Positions 35,744-45,603 of a DNA stretch of 64,000 nt are shown piece after piece. The stretch is from NCBI RefSeq assembly GCF_002295065.1, contig NZ_NSGG01000016.1:1-64000 (forward strand), in the 5' to 3' direction. The position numbers were made by a program, and so were the translations under genes. Numbering within the stretch: position 1 is the first letter of the stretch; each line of letters opens with the position of its first letter. The notes beneath the pieces are model-generated. The model searched no databases and was not told where the DNA came from. It was given only the letters and a program-made list of their open reading frames with translations. Source of the DNA: Mesorhizobium sp. WSM3859. GTDB lineage: Bacteria > Pseudomonadota > Alphaproteobacteria > Rhizobiales > Rhizobiaceae.

Positions 35744-38098
35744 CTACGCCGTCTGCGCTTTTTCCCGAATTGCGCGTGCCGCAGCCACCATGTTCACCAG
35801 GGCAGGGCGGACCTCCTCCCATCTGCGCGTTTTGAGGCCGCAGTCGGGATTCACCCACAGTTGGCGGTCCAACAATCGATCGCGCGCAAGCATAATGAGG
35901 TTGGAAATTTCGCCCACTTCCGGGACCCGCGGCGAGTGAATGTCATAGACGCCAGGACCGATATCGTTCGGATACTTGAAGGTTCGAAGCGTATCGAGCA
36001 GTTCCATCTGCGAGCGAGACGTTTCAATGGAGATCACATCGGCATCCATTGCGGCAATCGCGTCCACGATGTCGCCGAACTCAGAGTAGCACATATGGGT
36101 GTGGATCTGGGTCGCATCCTCGACGGCCGTTGAAGCCAGCCGGAAGCATTCGACGGCCCAGTCGAGATAGGCCTCCCAGTCGGCCTGGCGCAGCGGCAAG
36201 CCCTCGCGCAGTGCGGCTTCGTCGATCTGGATCATCTTGGCGCCGGCCTTTTCAAGGTCGCTCACTTCATCGCGAATGGCGAGCGCGACCTGGCGGCAGA
36301 CGGCTGAGCGCGGAAGGTCGTCTCGGACGAAGGACCAGTTGAGGATCGTCACCGGGCCGGTAAGCATGCCCTTCACCGACTTCAGCGTTAGCGACTGGGC
36401 GTATCGCCACCAATGTAGTGTCATCGGATTTTGTCGCGACACATCTCCAATTATGATCGGGGGTCGCACAAAACGCGAGCCATAGCTCTGCACCCACCCG
36501 TGTTGCGTGAAGGCGAAGCCGCAGAGCTGCTCGGCGAAATACTGCACCATATCGTTGCGCTCGAATTCGCCGTGGACCAGCACGTCGAGTCCGATCTCTT
36601 CTTGCCAGCGAACGGCGGCTTTTATCTCTTTCTTCAGGAACGCTTCATAGTCGATGTAACTCAGCTGGCCTTTGGCATGAGCTGCCCGCGCCTTGCGAAT
36701 CTCGGCTGTTTGCGGGAAGGAGCCGATCGTCGTGGTGGGGAAGGAGGGCAAGCCAAACGCGTCGGCCTGAAGCTTGGAGCGGACGGCAAATGCGCTCTTC
36801 CGGCGCGTCATGCCGACCTTGATGCTGGCGAGCCTGCCTTCGACGAGCGGATCATGCACCTTCGCGGATGTCGCGCGAACGGCGGCAGCCTCAGCCGACG
36901 CCTCCAGTTCGGCGGCGACTGCGTCCCGGCCTTCGGTCAGGGCACGGGCGAGCACGACCAGCTCGTCGGTCTTTTGCGCTGCGAAGGCGAGCCACGACCT
37001 CACATCCGCATCGAGTGCCGTCTCCATGTCGAGGTCGATCGGCACATGCAGCATCGAGCAGGACGGGGCAATCTCCACCCGCTGCAGCGGCCAACCGGCG
37101 ACAATCGGCTTGATACCGTCAAATATGGCAGGCAGGTTCGCGCGCCAGACGTTGCGGCCGTCGATCAGCCCGAGCGAGAGCACAAGCTCCTTCTGCGCGA
37201 GCCGGCCGACGGCCTCCAACTGCTCTGGAGCGCGCACGAGATCCACGTGCAGTCCCGCCACGGGCAGAGAAATTGCGGTCTCGAGATTGTCTCCCAGCGA
37301 TCCGAAATAGGTAGCGACCATGATCTTCAACTCGGGTGCTGCTTTCGACAGCCGGGAGTAGGCGAATTGGAGCGCATCCCGTTCGTTGGGAATCAGATCG
37401 AGCACGAGCGCCGGCTCATCGATCTGCACCCAATCGGCTCCCGCGAGCTTTAGCCTCTGCAGGAGCTCCTCGTAGACGGGCAGCAGCCGTGGCAGGAGCG
37501 CGATAGGGTTGAAACCTTCCTCAGGCGACTTCGCCAACTTGAGAAAGGTAACCGGTCCAAGCAGGACCGGGCGAGTGTGGATGCCGAGCGCCTTGGCCTC
37601 GAGGAAATGATCGACCGGTTTCGCCGACGAGAGGGCAAAGCTCTGATCGTCCGTGAGTTCCGGCACAATGTAGTGGTAGTTGGTGTCGAACCATTTGGTC
37701 ATTTCCATCGCGGCAAGGCCATGCCCATTGGCCGCATGCTCGTCACCGGCATGTCCACAATCCGCGGCCTGACCTTGGTTGCCGCGCGCCATAGCGAAAT
37801 AGATATCGAGTGGGACCTCGCCGCCAGTCCAGGCGTATCGTGGCGGCACGGCGCCGACCATGGCGACGGTGTCGAGCACATGGTCATAAAGTGAGAAATC
37901 GTTGGACGGGATTTTCGACACGCCGCGATCGTGCTGCTCCCTCCAGCTAGCGGCACGCAGCGTCTTCGCCGTCGCGAGCAAGTCGGCAGCGGGAGATTTT
38001 CCGGACCAGTAGTTTTCAAGCGCGAATTTCAGTTCCCGCCGTCGACCGATACGCGGCACGCCGAGCGTTGCTACAGGAATTCGTTGAGAGATAGTCAT
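35744..38098 (-). CDS. metE: Cobalamin-independent methionine synthase
   Basis: The 784-residue enzyme transfers a methyl group from 5-methyl-tetrahydropteroyl-triglutamate to homocysteine. It begins TISQRIPVATLGVPRIGRRR, has the conserved FPTTTIGSFPQTAEIRKAR at the start of the second half, and zinc ligands in IHTHMCYSEF (His, Cys) and NPDCGLKTRRW (Cys). Length and layout are normal. A cobalamin riboswitch lies just upstream on the same strand, so expression should fall when B12 is available to the MetH route. With glyA, metK and adenosine kinase nearby it completes most of a methyl cycle. Confidence 0.95.
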   Translation of the reverse strand: MTISQRIPVATLGVPRIGRRRELKFALENYWSGKSPAADLLATAKTLRAASWREQHDRGVSKIPSNDFSLYDHVLDTVAMVGAVPPRYAWTGGEVPLDIYFAMARGNQGQAADCGHAGDEHAANGHGLAAMEMTKWFDTNYHYIVPELTDDQSFALSSAKPVDHFLEAKALGIHTRPVLLGPVTFLKLAKSPEEGFNPIALLPRLLPVYEELLQRLKLAGADWVQIDEPALVLDLIPNERDALQFAYSRLSKAAPELKIMVATYFGSLGDNLETAISLPVAGLHVDLVRAPEQLEAVGRLAQKELVLSLGLIDGRNVWRANLPAIFDGIKPIVAGWPLQRVEIAPSCSMLHVPIDLDMETALDADVRSWLAFAAQKTDELVVLARALTEGRDAVAAELEASAEAAAVRATSAKVHDPLVEGRLASIKVGMTRRKSAFAVRSKLQADAFGLPSFPTTTIGSFPQTAEIRKARAAHAKGQLSYIDYEAFLKKEIKAAVRWQEEIGLDVLVHGEFERNDMVQYFAEQLCGFAFTQHGWVQSYGSRFVRPPIIIGDVSRQNPMTLHWWRYAQSLTLKSVKGMLTGPVTILNWSFVRDDLPRSAVCRQVALAIRDEVSDLEKAGAKMIQIDEAALREGLPLRQADWEAYLDWAVECFRLASTAVEDATQIHTHMCYSEFGDIVDAIAAMDADVISIETSRSQMELLDTLRTFKYPNDIGPGVYDIHSPRVPEVGEISNLIMLARDRLLDRQLWVNPDCGLKTRRWEEVRPALVNMVAAARAIREKAQTA

Positions 38099-38203
38099 GC
38101 CATACCCCGATGGTTGGGGCGGGGGACAAGGAACGCGCGAGTAGGCGGCACGAAGCCGAGCTACCGCGACCACCAGACACCCCGCCCGTGGACGTTGTTC
38201 GTC

Positions 38204-38372
38204 GTGGCAGGTCTCCTGGCTCGCGGGTCAAAGCCTCTGCCCGTCTTCCCGAGGCCGTTCGCCTCAGTGACATCAATGGGCTTGGCTCGCCGCTAACAGT
38301 TGCGGGGGCAGCGCCGGCATCGCACCGGCTTCCCTCTTAGCTCCGCTACGGCAGTGCCGCGCGGAGAACCAT
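38204..38372 (-). promoter_or_regulatory. Cobalamin riboswitch
   Basis: On the minus strand the order is a 5' stem GGTTCTCCGCGC, GGGAAGCCGGTG, GCCGGCGCTGCCCCCGCAAC (B12 box region), CACTGAGGCGAACGG, GGGAAGACGGGC, and finally GAGCCAGGAGACCTGCC. These are the core conserved blocks of the cobalamin aptamer. It ends about 105 bases before the metE start, as expected for B12 repression of the B12-independent synthase. Confidence 0.9.
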
Positions 38373-39168
38373 GACATGCGCACAATCACAGCCGCCTCGC
38401 TCCTTGTCAATACCATATAACGAGATGTTTATGTGATTATGCGAATACGCGTTGCTTTGATCGGTCTCTTTCGTCCAAAGCCGCATACGACGGTCGGGTC
38501 GGTCGAAAATCGCTGTCAGCGCCGCCCCGTCGCGCTCGAACTGCGTCCACCGAAGTGCTTCAGGGTGTTTTCCGACTGGCCGGCCGTCAACGCAAGTGCC
38601 CATTCGCCTTCCACATCTTCAAGCCAAAGATGGGGGTCATCGTCGGGTGCATTCACAGTTGGCCCGAAATCGAATTCGGTCATGTCCGGACAACCAGAGA
38701 AATGAAAGCGCGATGGCTTCCGTCTGATCGGCGCTCAGTATTGGAGGCGGTGCCCGCATGTTGGAACAGCGTGATCATCAGGTGGGGTCTTCTCGGGTCG
38801 GCGGCGTCGCAGTGCTCTTGCGCACAGGACTGTATCTGTCGTGCCAACTGGGAAAATCGTTTCGGAACAATGCAATCGCTCTGGAAGCGTTGTGTTACAT
38901 CGCGGACATCGTCGAGGATCCGACAACGGGCGCACACGGTAATCACCGGATCAACTCCGGTGCGATCGCTGGAACGCGCAGAACTAAAGCAGTGAAGCTC
39001 ACGAATGAACTTGCTCTTGCCCCACATGGGTGTACTTCGACTAAGTTGTCACGCTTATCACTTCTTTTCTGGATGCGGGCCGGCTGTTCCTCCCGATCAT
39101 TGCCCAGGTTGACGGCGGCATGCGGAACGTAGAGGAGCGTTCGGTCTTCGTGTACGGGTGCGTTCGGC
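38373..39168. other. No intact gene; holds one copy of a repeated fragment
   Basis: Nothing recognisable apart from 38837-38930, which resembles 44349-44443. Frames around it are short and overlap one another. Confidence 0.4.
38837..38930 (+). repeat. Dispersed fragment, copy 1
   Basis: The segment from TCTGTCGTGCCAACTGGG through GAGGATCCGACAACG is similar, by eye about 80-85 percent, to 44349-44443 in the same orientation. One shared frame reads RNNAIALEALC here and RNNAIALKALC in the other copy, so both may be remnants of one small gene family I do not recognise. Confidence 0.6.
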
Positions 39169-39942
39169 TTATTGGTTCACTATGATCTGGCCCAGATCGG
39201 CAAGGCACTCGACCACGTAGTCCGGTCTGAATGGATACCGCTCTATGTCAGCCAGTTTGGTCACCCCAGTAAGCACAAGGGCAGTTCTCAGGCCCGATTC
39301 CAGCCCTGCGAGCACGTCGGTATCCATGCGGTCCCCGACCATGATGGTATCGACAGCTCGTACTCCCAGCCGGTCGAGCGCGCCGCGCATCATGAACGGG
39401 TTCGGCTTCCCGACGAAATAAGGCTGACGGCCGGTGGCCTTCTCGATTAGTGCTGCGGCAGCCCCGCACGCCGGATGGGAGCCCCGCTCGGTCGGGCCAG
39501 TCGCATCCGGATTGGTGGCGAGAAAACGCGCGCCCTTCGCCACAAGCTCGGCGCCAGTTGCGATCTGCTCGTAATGGTACGAAATGGTATCTCCCAGGAC
39601 CACGAATTCGGGGGCAAACTCCGTTATTCGGCAGCCTGCCTGCCGCAGGGCCTCGACCAGACCGTGGTCGCCGATGACATAGGCAGTTGATCCGTGCTTT
39701 TGCAGTGCCATGAACCGCGCGGTGGCGAGCGCTGATGTGTAGATGTGCTCTGGCTGCACGGCGAAGCCAACCGCTCTTAGACGCTCGGCATGATCTTCGG
39801 GCGTGAACCGCGAGTTATTGGTGAAGATCTGAAACGGCTCACCTCTGGCGACTAGCCCGGCGACATAGCCGACCGAGCCAGAAATCGGCTGGCCGCCCCG
39901 GACCAGGACCCCGTCCATGTCGAGCAGATGCGCTGTAATCAT
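39169..39942 (-). CDS. HAD-superfamily (NagD-type, class IIA) phosphatase
   Basis: The 257-residue product has HAD motif I in HLLDMDGVLVRGG (DxDGV), motif II in IFTNNSR (TNN, typical of NagD), the cap region with YVIGDHGLVEALRQAGC, the motif III lysine in VGKPNPFMMRGAL, and motif IV in MVGDRMDTDVLAG. Relatives dephosphorylate nucleotides or sugar phosphates. The ATG at 39942 is preceded by GAGGG. It stands alone; its substrate is unknown. Confidence 0.88.
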   Translation of the reverse strand: MITAHLLDMDGVLVRGGQPISGSVGYVAGLVARGEPFQIFTNNSRFTPEDHAERLRAVGFAVQPEHIYTSALATARFMALQKHGSTAYVIGDHGLVEALRQAGCRITEFAPEFVVLGDTISYHYEQIATGAELVAKGARFLATNPDATGPTERGSHPACGAAAALIEKATGRQPYFVGKPNPFMMRGALDRLGVRAVDTIMVGDRMDTDVLAGLESGLRTALVLTGVTKLADIERYPFRPDYVVECLADLGQIIVNQ

Positions 39943-40446
39943 TGGATCAACCCTCAATGTCTTTCGTGGATGCACGGCCTGGGCACGTCTTGTGTCACTG
40001 AATCTTCTCCAGGCGAGAATGCCGGCGACTGTACCGATTCAGAGCGATGCGCGAAGGGCGCTCAGTTGGCCGTGCGGCGATAAGGAGGTTGCGGCGTAAA
40101 CGTTTCGGTGGCGCCAATTCGCCGTGCGGACGCCCTGCACCGTCAGGTTGACTATATTCGCTGTCTCAGCGCACCTGATGGGCAATCGCGTTCTTAGTTC
40201 CAGCAGACACTGGCCTGGCGACACGTGCCGCGCTTGGATAGGTGAGCAACCTACCGTCCGCTGGTGGCACCTTGCCTCGTCGCTTTAGAGGGGGTTCAAC
40301 GTAGCTGGACGTCTAATGCATACTTAAGGCGCGCGCGCCGGGGGGGTACGGAAACGGCCCGAAGCCATCCGCAACAGGGTTGCCAAGCGCCCGAATCATC
40401 CCTTTGGTTGAGTCTGCGCTGCCCGAGGTGTCCATCCAGATAGATA
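39943..40446. other. No gene recognised
   Basis: About 500 bases of spacer. A short alternating run GGCGCGCGCGCC near 40329-40340 is self-complementary. No convincing frame or promoter was found. Confidence 0.35.
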
Positions 40447-41922
40447 TCAGATGCCGCCCATGCAGAGGTATTTCATTTCGAGGTAGTCTTCGAGCCCGTG
40501 GCGGGAACCCTCCCGCCCGATGCCCGACTGCTTCATGCCGCCAAAGGGCGCCGCTTCCGAAGACATACGCCCCGTGTTGATGCCAACCATGCCGTATTCC
40601 AATGCCTCGGCAACGCGCCAGACACGCTTGAGGTTCGAGGCATAGAAATAGGCGGCGAGGCCGTAGATCGTGTCGTTCGCCTCACGCACAACCTGATCCG
40701 CACCTTCGAAGCGAATGATCGGCGCCAGCGGCCCGAAAGTCTCCTCTTGCGCAACAGCCATGATGCTGGAAATTTCGGTGAGGACTGTGGGTCTGAAGAA
40801 GGTGCCAACCCTGCCGATACGTTCGGCCCCGCATCGAATAATCCCACCCTTGGCAACGGCATCTGCGATGTGCGACTCGATCTTGGCCAAAGCATGCCTG
40901 TCGATGAGAGGTCCGATATCCACTCCGGCAGCGAAGCCGTCGCCAACCGACAAGTGCCGGACTTTCTCCACGAACTTCTCGACGAACTCGTCGTGAACTG
41001 TCGATTGGACGTAAAGACGGTTCGCCGAAACGCAAGTCTGGCCGGCGTTGCGGAATTTCGCCTGGATCGCGCCGTCAACCGCAGCGTCGATATCGGCGTC
41101 ATCAAAGACAATGAAAGGGGCATTGCCGCCGAGCTCGAGGCTGACCTTCTTGATCTGGTCCGAGCACTGGCGCATGAGCAGCCGGCCAACCTCGGTCGAG
41201 CCCGTAAAGCTGATCTTTCGCACCTTGGGATTGGAGCAGAGTTCGCGTCCAACGGCATCACCTTCGGACGCATAGACCAGGTTGATGACGCCGTCGGGAA
41301 AGCCGGCTTGCTGCGCGAGGGCGAACATTGCGCCTGCCACGAGCGGCGTCTGTTCAGCGGGTTTAAGCACAATCGCGCAGCCCGCCGCCAGGGCCGGCGA
41401 GATCTTGCGCGCCACCATCGACGCTGGGAAATTCCACGGCGTAATCGTGCCGACGACACCGATCGGCTGCTTGATCACCATCATGCGACGGTCAATCGAT
41501 GGTGCGGGGATCGTCTCGCCATAGATGCGATTGGCTTCTTCGGCGTACCATTGCAGATACGCGGCCGCATGCGAAACCTCCGACTTGGCTTCGGCAAACG
41601 GCTTGCCCATCTCTGCAGTGAGTATCGCGGCAAGATCATCGGCCTGGTCAATGATCAGTTCATGCCATCGCCACAAAACGTCGCTGCGTTCTCGGGCGGT
41701 CAGCGCAGCCCATCTAGGCTGCGCCGTGTAGGCCTTGTCGATCGCAGCGCGTGCCTCCTCCACGCCCATATCGGGTAGTTCTGCCAGCACTTCGCCGCTC
41801 GATGGGTTGCGGACCTCGAATACCTGATCGCTAACCGGCGTGCCGAGCGCTGGCAGGCGATCTATGGCCTCAAACAGGTCAGGGGATTTCAAGTGACGGA
41901 TCATCGGCAGGCACAGGGGCAA
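40447..41922 (-). CDS. gabD: NAD(P)-dependent succinate-semialdehyde dehydrogenase
   Basis: At 491 residues this is a GabD-like enzyme: ITPWNFPASMVARKISPALA, FTGSTEVGRLLM, VSLELGGNAPFIVFDDADID (general-base Glu), FRNAGQTCVSANRLYVQ (catalytic Cys) and the C-terminal GGMKQSGIGREGS. It oxidises succinate semialdehyde to succinate, the end of GABA breakdown, relevant to nodule metabolism. A TTG at 41922 with AAAGGA upstream fits best; ATG 41904 is the next choice. A fragment of a close relative lies at 50330-50480. Confidence 0.9.
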   Translation of the reverse strand: MPLCLPMIRHLKSPDLFEAIDRLPALGTPVSDQVFEVRNPSSGEVLAELPDMGVEEARAAIDKAYTAQPRWAALTARERSDVLWRWHELIIDQADDLAAILTAEMGKPFAEAKSEVSHAAAYLQWYAEEANRIYGETIPAPSIDRRMMVIKQPIGVVGTITPWNFPASMVARKISPALAAGCAIVLKPAEQTPLVAGAMFALAQQAGFPDGVINLVYASEGDAVGRELCSNPKVRKISFTGSTEVGRLLMRQCSDQIKKVSLELGGNAPFIVFDDADIDAAVDGAIQAKFRNAGQTCVSANRLYVQSTVHDEFVEKFVEKVRHLSVGDGFAAGVDIGPLIDRHALAKIESHIADAVAKGGIIRCGAERIGRVGTFFRPTVLTEISSIMAVAQEETFGPLAPIIRFEGADQVVREANDTIYGLAAYFYASNLKRVWRVAEALEYGMVGINTGRMSSEAAPFGGMKQSGIGREGSRHGLEDYLEMKYLCMGGI

Positions 41923-42227
41923 TACCGGATTCCTTTAAAAAGCAGCGGAGTTGTACGTCGGCAGGCCCCGGTTTGTACTCCGCACCTGCGGGTTCCTTAT
42001 AGGGCCTCGACCATACGGCTGGTAGAGAATTCGGGTCGCTGCGTCCGATACCGGGAAAAGCCAGCTGGAGCGAAGTTTGGGGCAGGGCGTGTGCGACAAC
42101 GTTTACCACCCGAGCTTCGGGATGACATCAGGTGCCGCGCCGAGCGCCTGCTTCTCAGGCAAGTCGCGGAACAACTGGTCGAGCCTTCCACTCAGAATCA
42201 GTCAATCCGGGGTGAATGCAGCATTCT
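41923..42227. other. Spacer, no gene seen
   Basis: Three hundred bases between gabD and the P450 gene, both on the minus strand. No hairpin or promoter stands out. Confidence 0.35.
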
Positions 42228-43460
42228 CTAGGGCATGGAAGGGCGGAAGGTGACCGGCAGGCTCTGCGGGCAGCGAATGACGTAAGACGGCATGTACACA
42301 ACGTCCTCCGCGGCGATTGTCAGCGCCAGATCCTCCAGCCGCCCAAACAGCGCGGGGAAGGCGCAGCCCAATTCCAGGCGCGTCAGCGCAGCGCCCAGGC
42401 ACGAATGGGGCCCCTCGCCGAACGACAGGTGCGGGTTGTGCCGCCGGGTGACATCGAACTTGTCGGCGCCCGGACCGAAGGCCCTTTCGTCCCGGTTCGC
42501 CGCATGTAACGCCATCAGCACGGCGTCGCCGCGGCGCACCATGCATCCGTCGATCTCCACGTCCTGGGTGGCATAGCGGAATGGCAGATTGGCCGCTGAG
42601 CTGCCCCAGCGCAGAATCTCCTCGATCGCCTGTGACCACGGAACTTGGCCGCTGCGCACCAGGTGCAGTTGCTGCGGATGCGTCAGCAATGCCAGCATGC
42701 CATTGCCGATGACGCCGGCGACAGTCACGAAGCCTGCAGAGAGCACCATGAACAGCATGTCGATGAGCTCGGTGTCGGAAACGAGCTCGCCATTGTCGCG
42801 TGCGAGGATCAGCGCCGAAGCCAGATCGTCGCCGAGCCGGCGCCGCTTGAGCGCGATCAGACGACGGAAGAACTCCGGGATGCGCTGCCGGGTCTGTCGC
42901 ACCTCTTCGGCTGTGGCGGAGGTGCTGGCCAGGCTGTAGGTGAGCGCGACGATCTCTTCACGCTGTTCGTCCGGTAAACCGAATAGTTCGGCGATCACGT
43001 TGGTGGGCAGCGGAACAGCGAACTCGCACATCAGATCGGCACTGCCGCCGCGCTGCGCCATCTCGGCCAGGAGGTGATCGACGCGTTGTTCGATCCGTGG
43101 CGCCAGCAAGGCGATACGACTGGGCGCGAAGCTGCTGGACAGCAGGCCGCGCAAGCGCCGGTGATCGGCGCCGTGCGCCGTGGCCATGTTGTCCACTTTG
43201 CACATCCCGATCAGCGGATGATCCTCGGGAATCTCGCCGTCCTGCAGCGCCCGCCACTGTCGCCAGTCCTTGTTGAAACGCTGGTCGGAAAGCATCCGCC
43301 TGAGCGTCTGGTGACGGCCTGCCGCCCAGGTCACCACACCGCCAGGCAGCGACACCCGCGCCACCCCCCTCTGCTGCAGAATCGCAGAAGACAGATCATC
43401 AAGTTGCGTGGGAGCGGCCGGCACACCGATCACGTCGCAATGATCGTTTTCTACGCGCAT
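42228..43460 (-). CDS. Cytochrome P450
   Basis: The 410-residue soluble P450 has the I-helix oxygen-binding motif AGFVTV in LFMVLSAGFVTVAGVIGNGM, the K-helix ExxR in AIEEILRWG, and the heme ligand in HLSFGEGPHSCLGAALTRLE. I start at ATG 43460 because AGGGAG lies eight bases upstream; the frame runs further to 43505. It is not one of the clustered gibberellin-operon P450s, as none of their partner genes is present, and it resembles bacterial biosynthetic P450s. No ferredoxin or reductase gene is adjacent. Substrate unknown. Confidence 0.9.
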   Translation of the reverse strand: MRVENDHCDVIGVPAAPTQLDDLSSAILQQRGVARVSLPGGVVTWAAGRHQTLRRMLSDQRFNKDWRQWRALQDGEIPEDHPLIGMCKVDNMATAHGADHRRLRGLLSSSFAPSRIALLAPRIEQRVDHLLAEMAQRGGSADLMCEFAVPLPTNVIAELFGLPDEQREEIVALTYSLASTSATAEEVRQTRQRIPEFFRRLIALKRRRLGDDLASALILARDNGELVSDTELIDMLFMVLSAGFVTVAGVIGNGMLALLTHPQQLHLVRSGQVPWSQAIEEILRWGSSAANLPFRYATQDVEIDGCMVRRGDAVLMALHAANRDERAFGPGADKFDVTRRHNPHLSFGEGPHSCLGAALTRLELGCAFPALFGRLEDLALTIAAEDVVYMPSYVIRCPQSLPVTFRPSMP

Positions 43461-43554
43461 GCCAACAACTCCCTTAAGACCCATCGCGGTCCCACTTCTC
43501 GGCACGGATGATCCGGGCGCGGACTTGGAAAATGCCTCTTCAGGGTGCTCGCCC

Positions 43555-44247
43555 TTAGAAGCGGTAGGTGAGACCTGCGCCTACCAGCCATGGATCGAGC
43601 CTGGCCTTGCCTGTGAGCTTAGCGCCGGCGACAGTGACGTCGAAGTCGGGCTTAAGGAAAAGCTTCTTCACGTCGAAGTTGACGCCCCAGTGCTGGTCCA
43701 CCATGTAGTCGAATCCGACCTGCAGCGCGGCGCCGAATGTGTTCTTGACCTTGAGATCATCGGCGCTGCCGGCTTGCTGATGATAGAAGATCGTATAGTT
43801 CACGCCGGCGCCGACATAGGGCTTGAAGGGGCCGAAATCGGTAAAATGATACTGCAATGTGAGCGTTGGCGGCAGCAGCCAAACCTTGCCGATCTCGCCC
43901 AGCCCGCCGATCGAACCTTGGCCATCGATGTTGGCATAGGTGGTGCCGAGTATGAGTTCGGCGGCGATGTTGTCGGTAAAGAAATACGATATATCGAGTT
44001 CCGGCGTCACGCTGTTCGAATAGGAAAGACCGGAGCCGGCTACCGCGTTGACGTAGCCCGAATCCTCGGTGATCACCCCCAACGCGCGCATGCGGATCTG
44101 CCAGGGGCTTGGCGCTTCCGCGACCGGGGCTCCTACCTTCGGAACGCTCGCGGCTTGATGAATATCTGCCGCGCCGGCCGGTCCCGCAACGATGAGGACG
44201 ACAGCCGCTGTTACTGCCCGCGCCACGCCAATTCGCGCTCTCGCCAT
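43555..44247 (-). CDS. OmpW-family outer-membrane protein
   Basis: The 230-residue precursor has a cleavable signal peptide (AVTAAVVLIVAGPAGAADIH) followed by an eight-strand barrel of OmpW type: WQIRMRALGVITEDSGYVN, VTPELDISYFFTDNIAAELI, YHFTDFGPFKPYVGAGVNYT and a C-terminal aromatic residue in GAGLTYRF, the usual barrel-assembly signal. OmpW forms a small channel for hydrophobic molecules. GGAGAGAAG precedes the ATG. It lies just upstream of the P450 on the same strand, so the two may be linked, perhaps in handling a hydrophobic substrate. Confidence 0.9.
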   Translation of the reverse strand: MARARIGVARAVTAAVVLIVAGPAGAADIHQAASVPKVGAPVAEAPSPWQIRMRALGVITEDSGYVNAVAGSGLSYSNSVTPELDISYFFTDNIAAELILGTTYANIDGQGSIGGLGEIGKVWLLPPTLTLQYHFTDFGPFKPYVGAGVNYTIFYHQQAGSADDLKVKNTFGAALQVGFDYMVDQHWGVNFDVKKLFLKPDFDVTVAGAKLTGKARLDPWLVGAGLTYRF

Positions 44248-45603
44248 ACTCTTCTCTCCTTGATCTTCAGAAGCGACGCACTGCGCCTTGATTGAATCCT
44301 GCTCGCATCAATCGAGATTGACGGAGCGCTCATGCGGCATAGCCCACGCATATGTCGTGCCAAATGAGAAAATCATTGCGAAACAATGCGATCGCTCTGA
44401 AAGCGCTGTGTCTCATGTCCGACTTCGTCGAAGATCCGACAACGAGTGCAGACGCAGCCACCGTCGGGTAGGCAAATGCAATCCCGAGTCGCCCCGGTTC
44501 TGGGACGGGAACGGGCTGTACGTTTCAAACCCTCGGAGATTTCACACGGCGTCAGCCTATGTTCACGATGCCGTCGCAGACCGGGACCGTGGACACAACG
44601 GGGGGTGGCTTGCCCGCGTACCTACCCTGACTGGCAATTCGCCGCATGACGGCTCTGCACTTCGGGCGGAGAACCTGTCCCACCTTGGTGTAGATGCGCT
44701 GTTTCGATTGCAGCGTCGCTGACGAGACCGCCGTGGCACAGAAGAAGCGATCGCGGACAAGAGCTGGCGGCACCCATGTCCGGAGTCGAAAGACGCATCG
44801 GTGGGACGGACAGACCCAGATATTTCGCATCGGCCGCTCGTTTTTTTAAGCCGATCTGCCAGATCGGACCGCATCGCGCAGCTGGTCTGCTCCGGCGGCG
44901 AGGCGCTTCTCCCCAAGCGAGGAAAACCCGCTTTGCATCGAAGGCAGCGATGTTTTACGGACATTTGCCAGGATCCGCCGTTTTCAAAGGCACGGCAGGG
45001 TAGGTCCTCGCGGTTTGTCCTGATCGACTCGACCGTTTGGCCGCTGATGGGCCCTAGCTGCAGCGCGTTCAGGCCTTCCGACAAGCAAAATATCTGCTAC
45101 CGACATCGCCACCGGCCTGTCAGAGCTTTGAAGCACCTCAGTCCCACAGGGCGCGCCAGCCGAGCGGGGCGAGCAAGAAGCCAAAGGCGATCACCGAGCC
45201 AACGGAAGGCGGGATTTGAACGCCTAGGTTCTTCAGCCGGCGGCATCCTCGCCGGCGAGAGCGTAGACTTTGCGCCAAGACCTTCGCTGCGTCTTGTGGA
45301 GGTCTGTGCATCGTGAAACCAGGCTCGTGCGCTGCAGCTACATCGGCGCAATTTTCCGAAGCAGCGCATTGCCACGCGCGAAGTCACCCATCCGAGGAGA
45401 AGCTGGCGGACTGGCGGAACGTCGCAGAACCGCCTCGCCGAGACGGAGAATACCTCTCGACAGTTCGTCCGCTTCAAAAGAGCGCGACGATCGACTGAGC
45501 GGCTGGAATGCGGGGCATTGCTGTCCGGCAGCCGCGGGCCGCAAGCGGCCGCCTTTGTGCTGTCATCGGGCACTTGAAATAACCGTCTGTTGGTAACCTG
45601 TAA
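44248..45603. other. Long gene-poor stretch
   Basis: About 1.35 kb without a supported gene. It contains copy 2 of the dispersed fragment (44349-44443). Near 45207-45235 the sequence GGCGGGATTTGAAC resembles the complement of a tRNA T-arm, but no tRNA folds around it. Frames elsewhere look non-coding. Confidence 0.45.
44349..44443 (+). repeat. Dispersed fragment, copy 2
   Basis: It is similar to 38837-38930 in the same orientation. The reading frame shared by the two copies ends at a stop shortly downstream (GTAGG near 44470). Confidence 0.6.

Noticed and set aside
40498..41778. 426-codon plus-strand open frame opposite gabD
   Set aside because: It is the antisense shadow of the aldehyde dehydrogenase, with no family resemblance.
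45200..45260. tRNA-like segment (complement of a T-arm, GGCGGGATTTGAAC)
   Set aside because: The T-stem does not pair properly and no acceptor, D or anticodon arms can be found around it, so I do not call a tRNA or attachment site.
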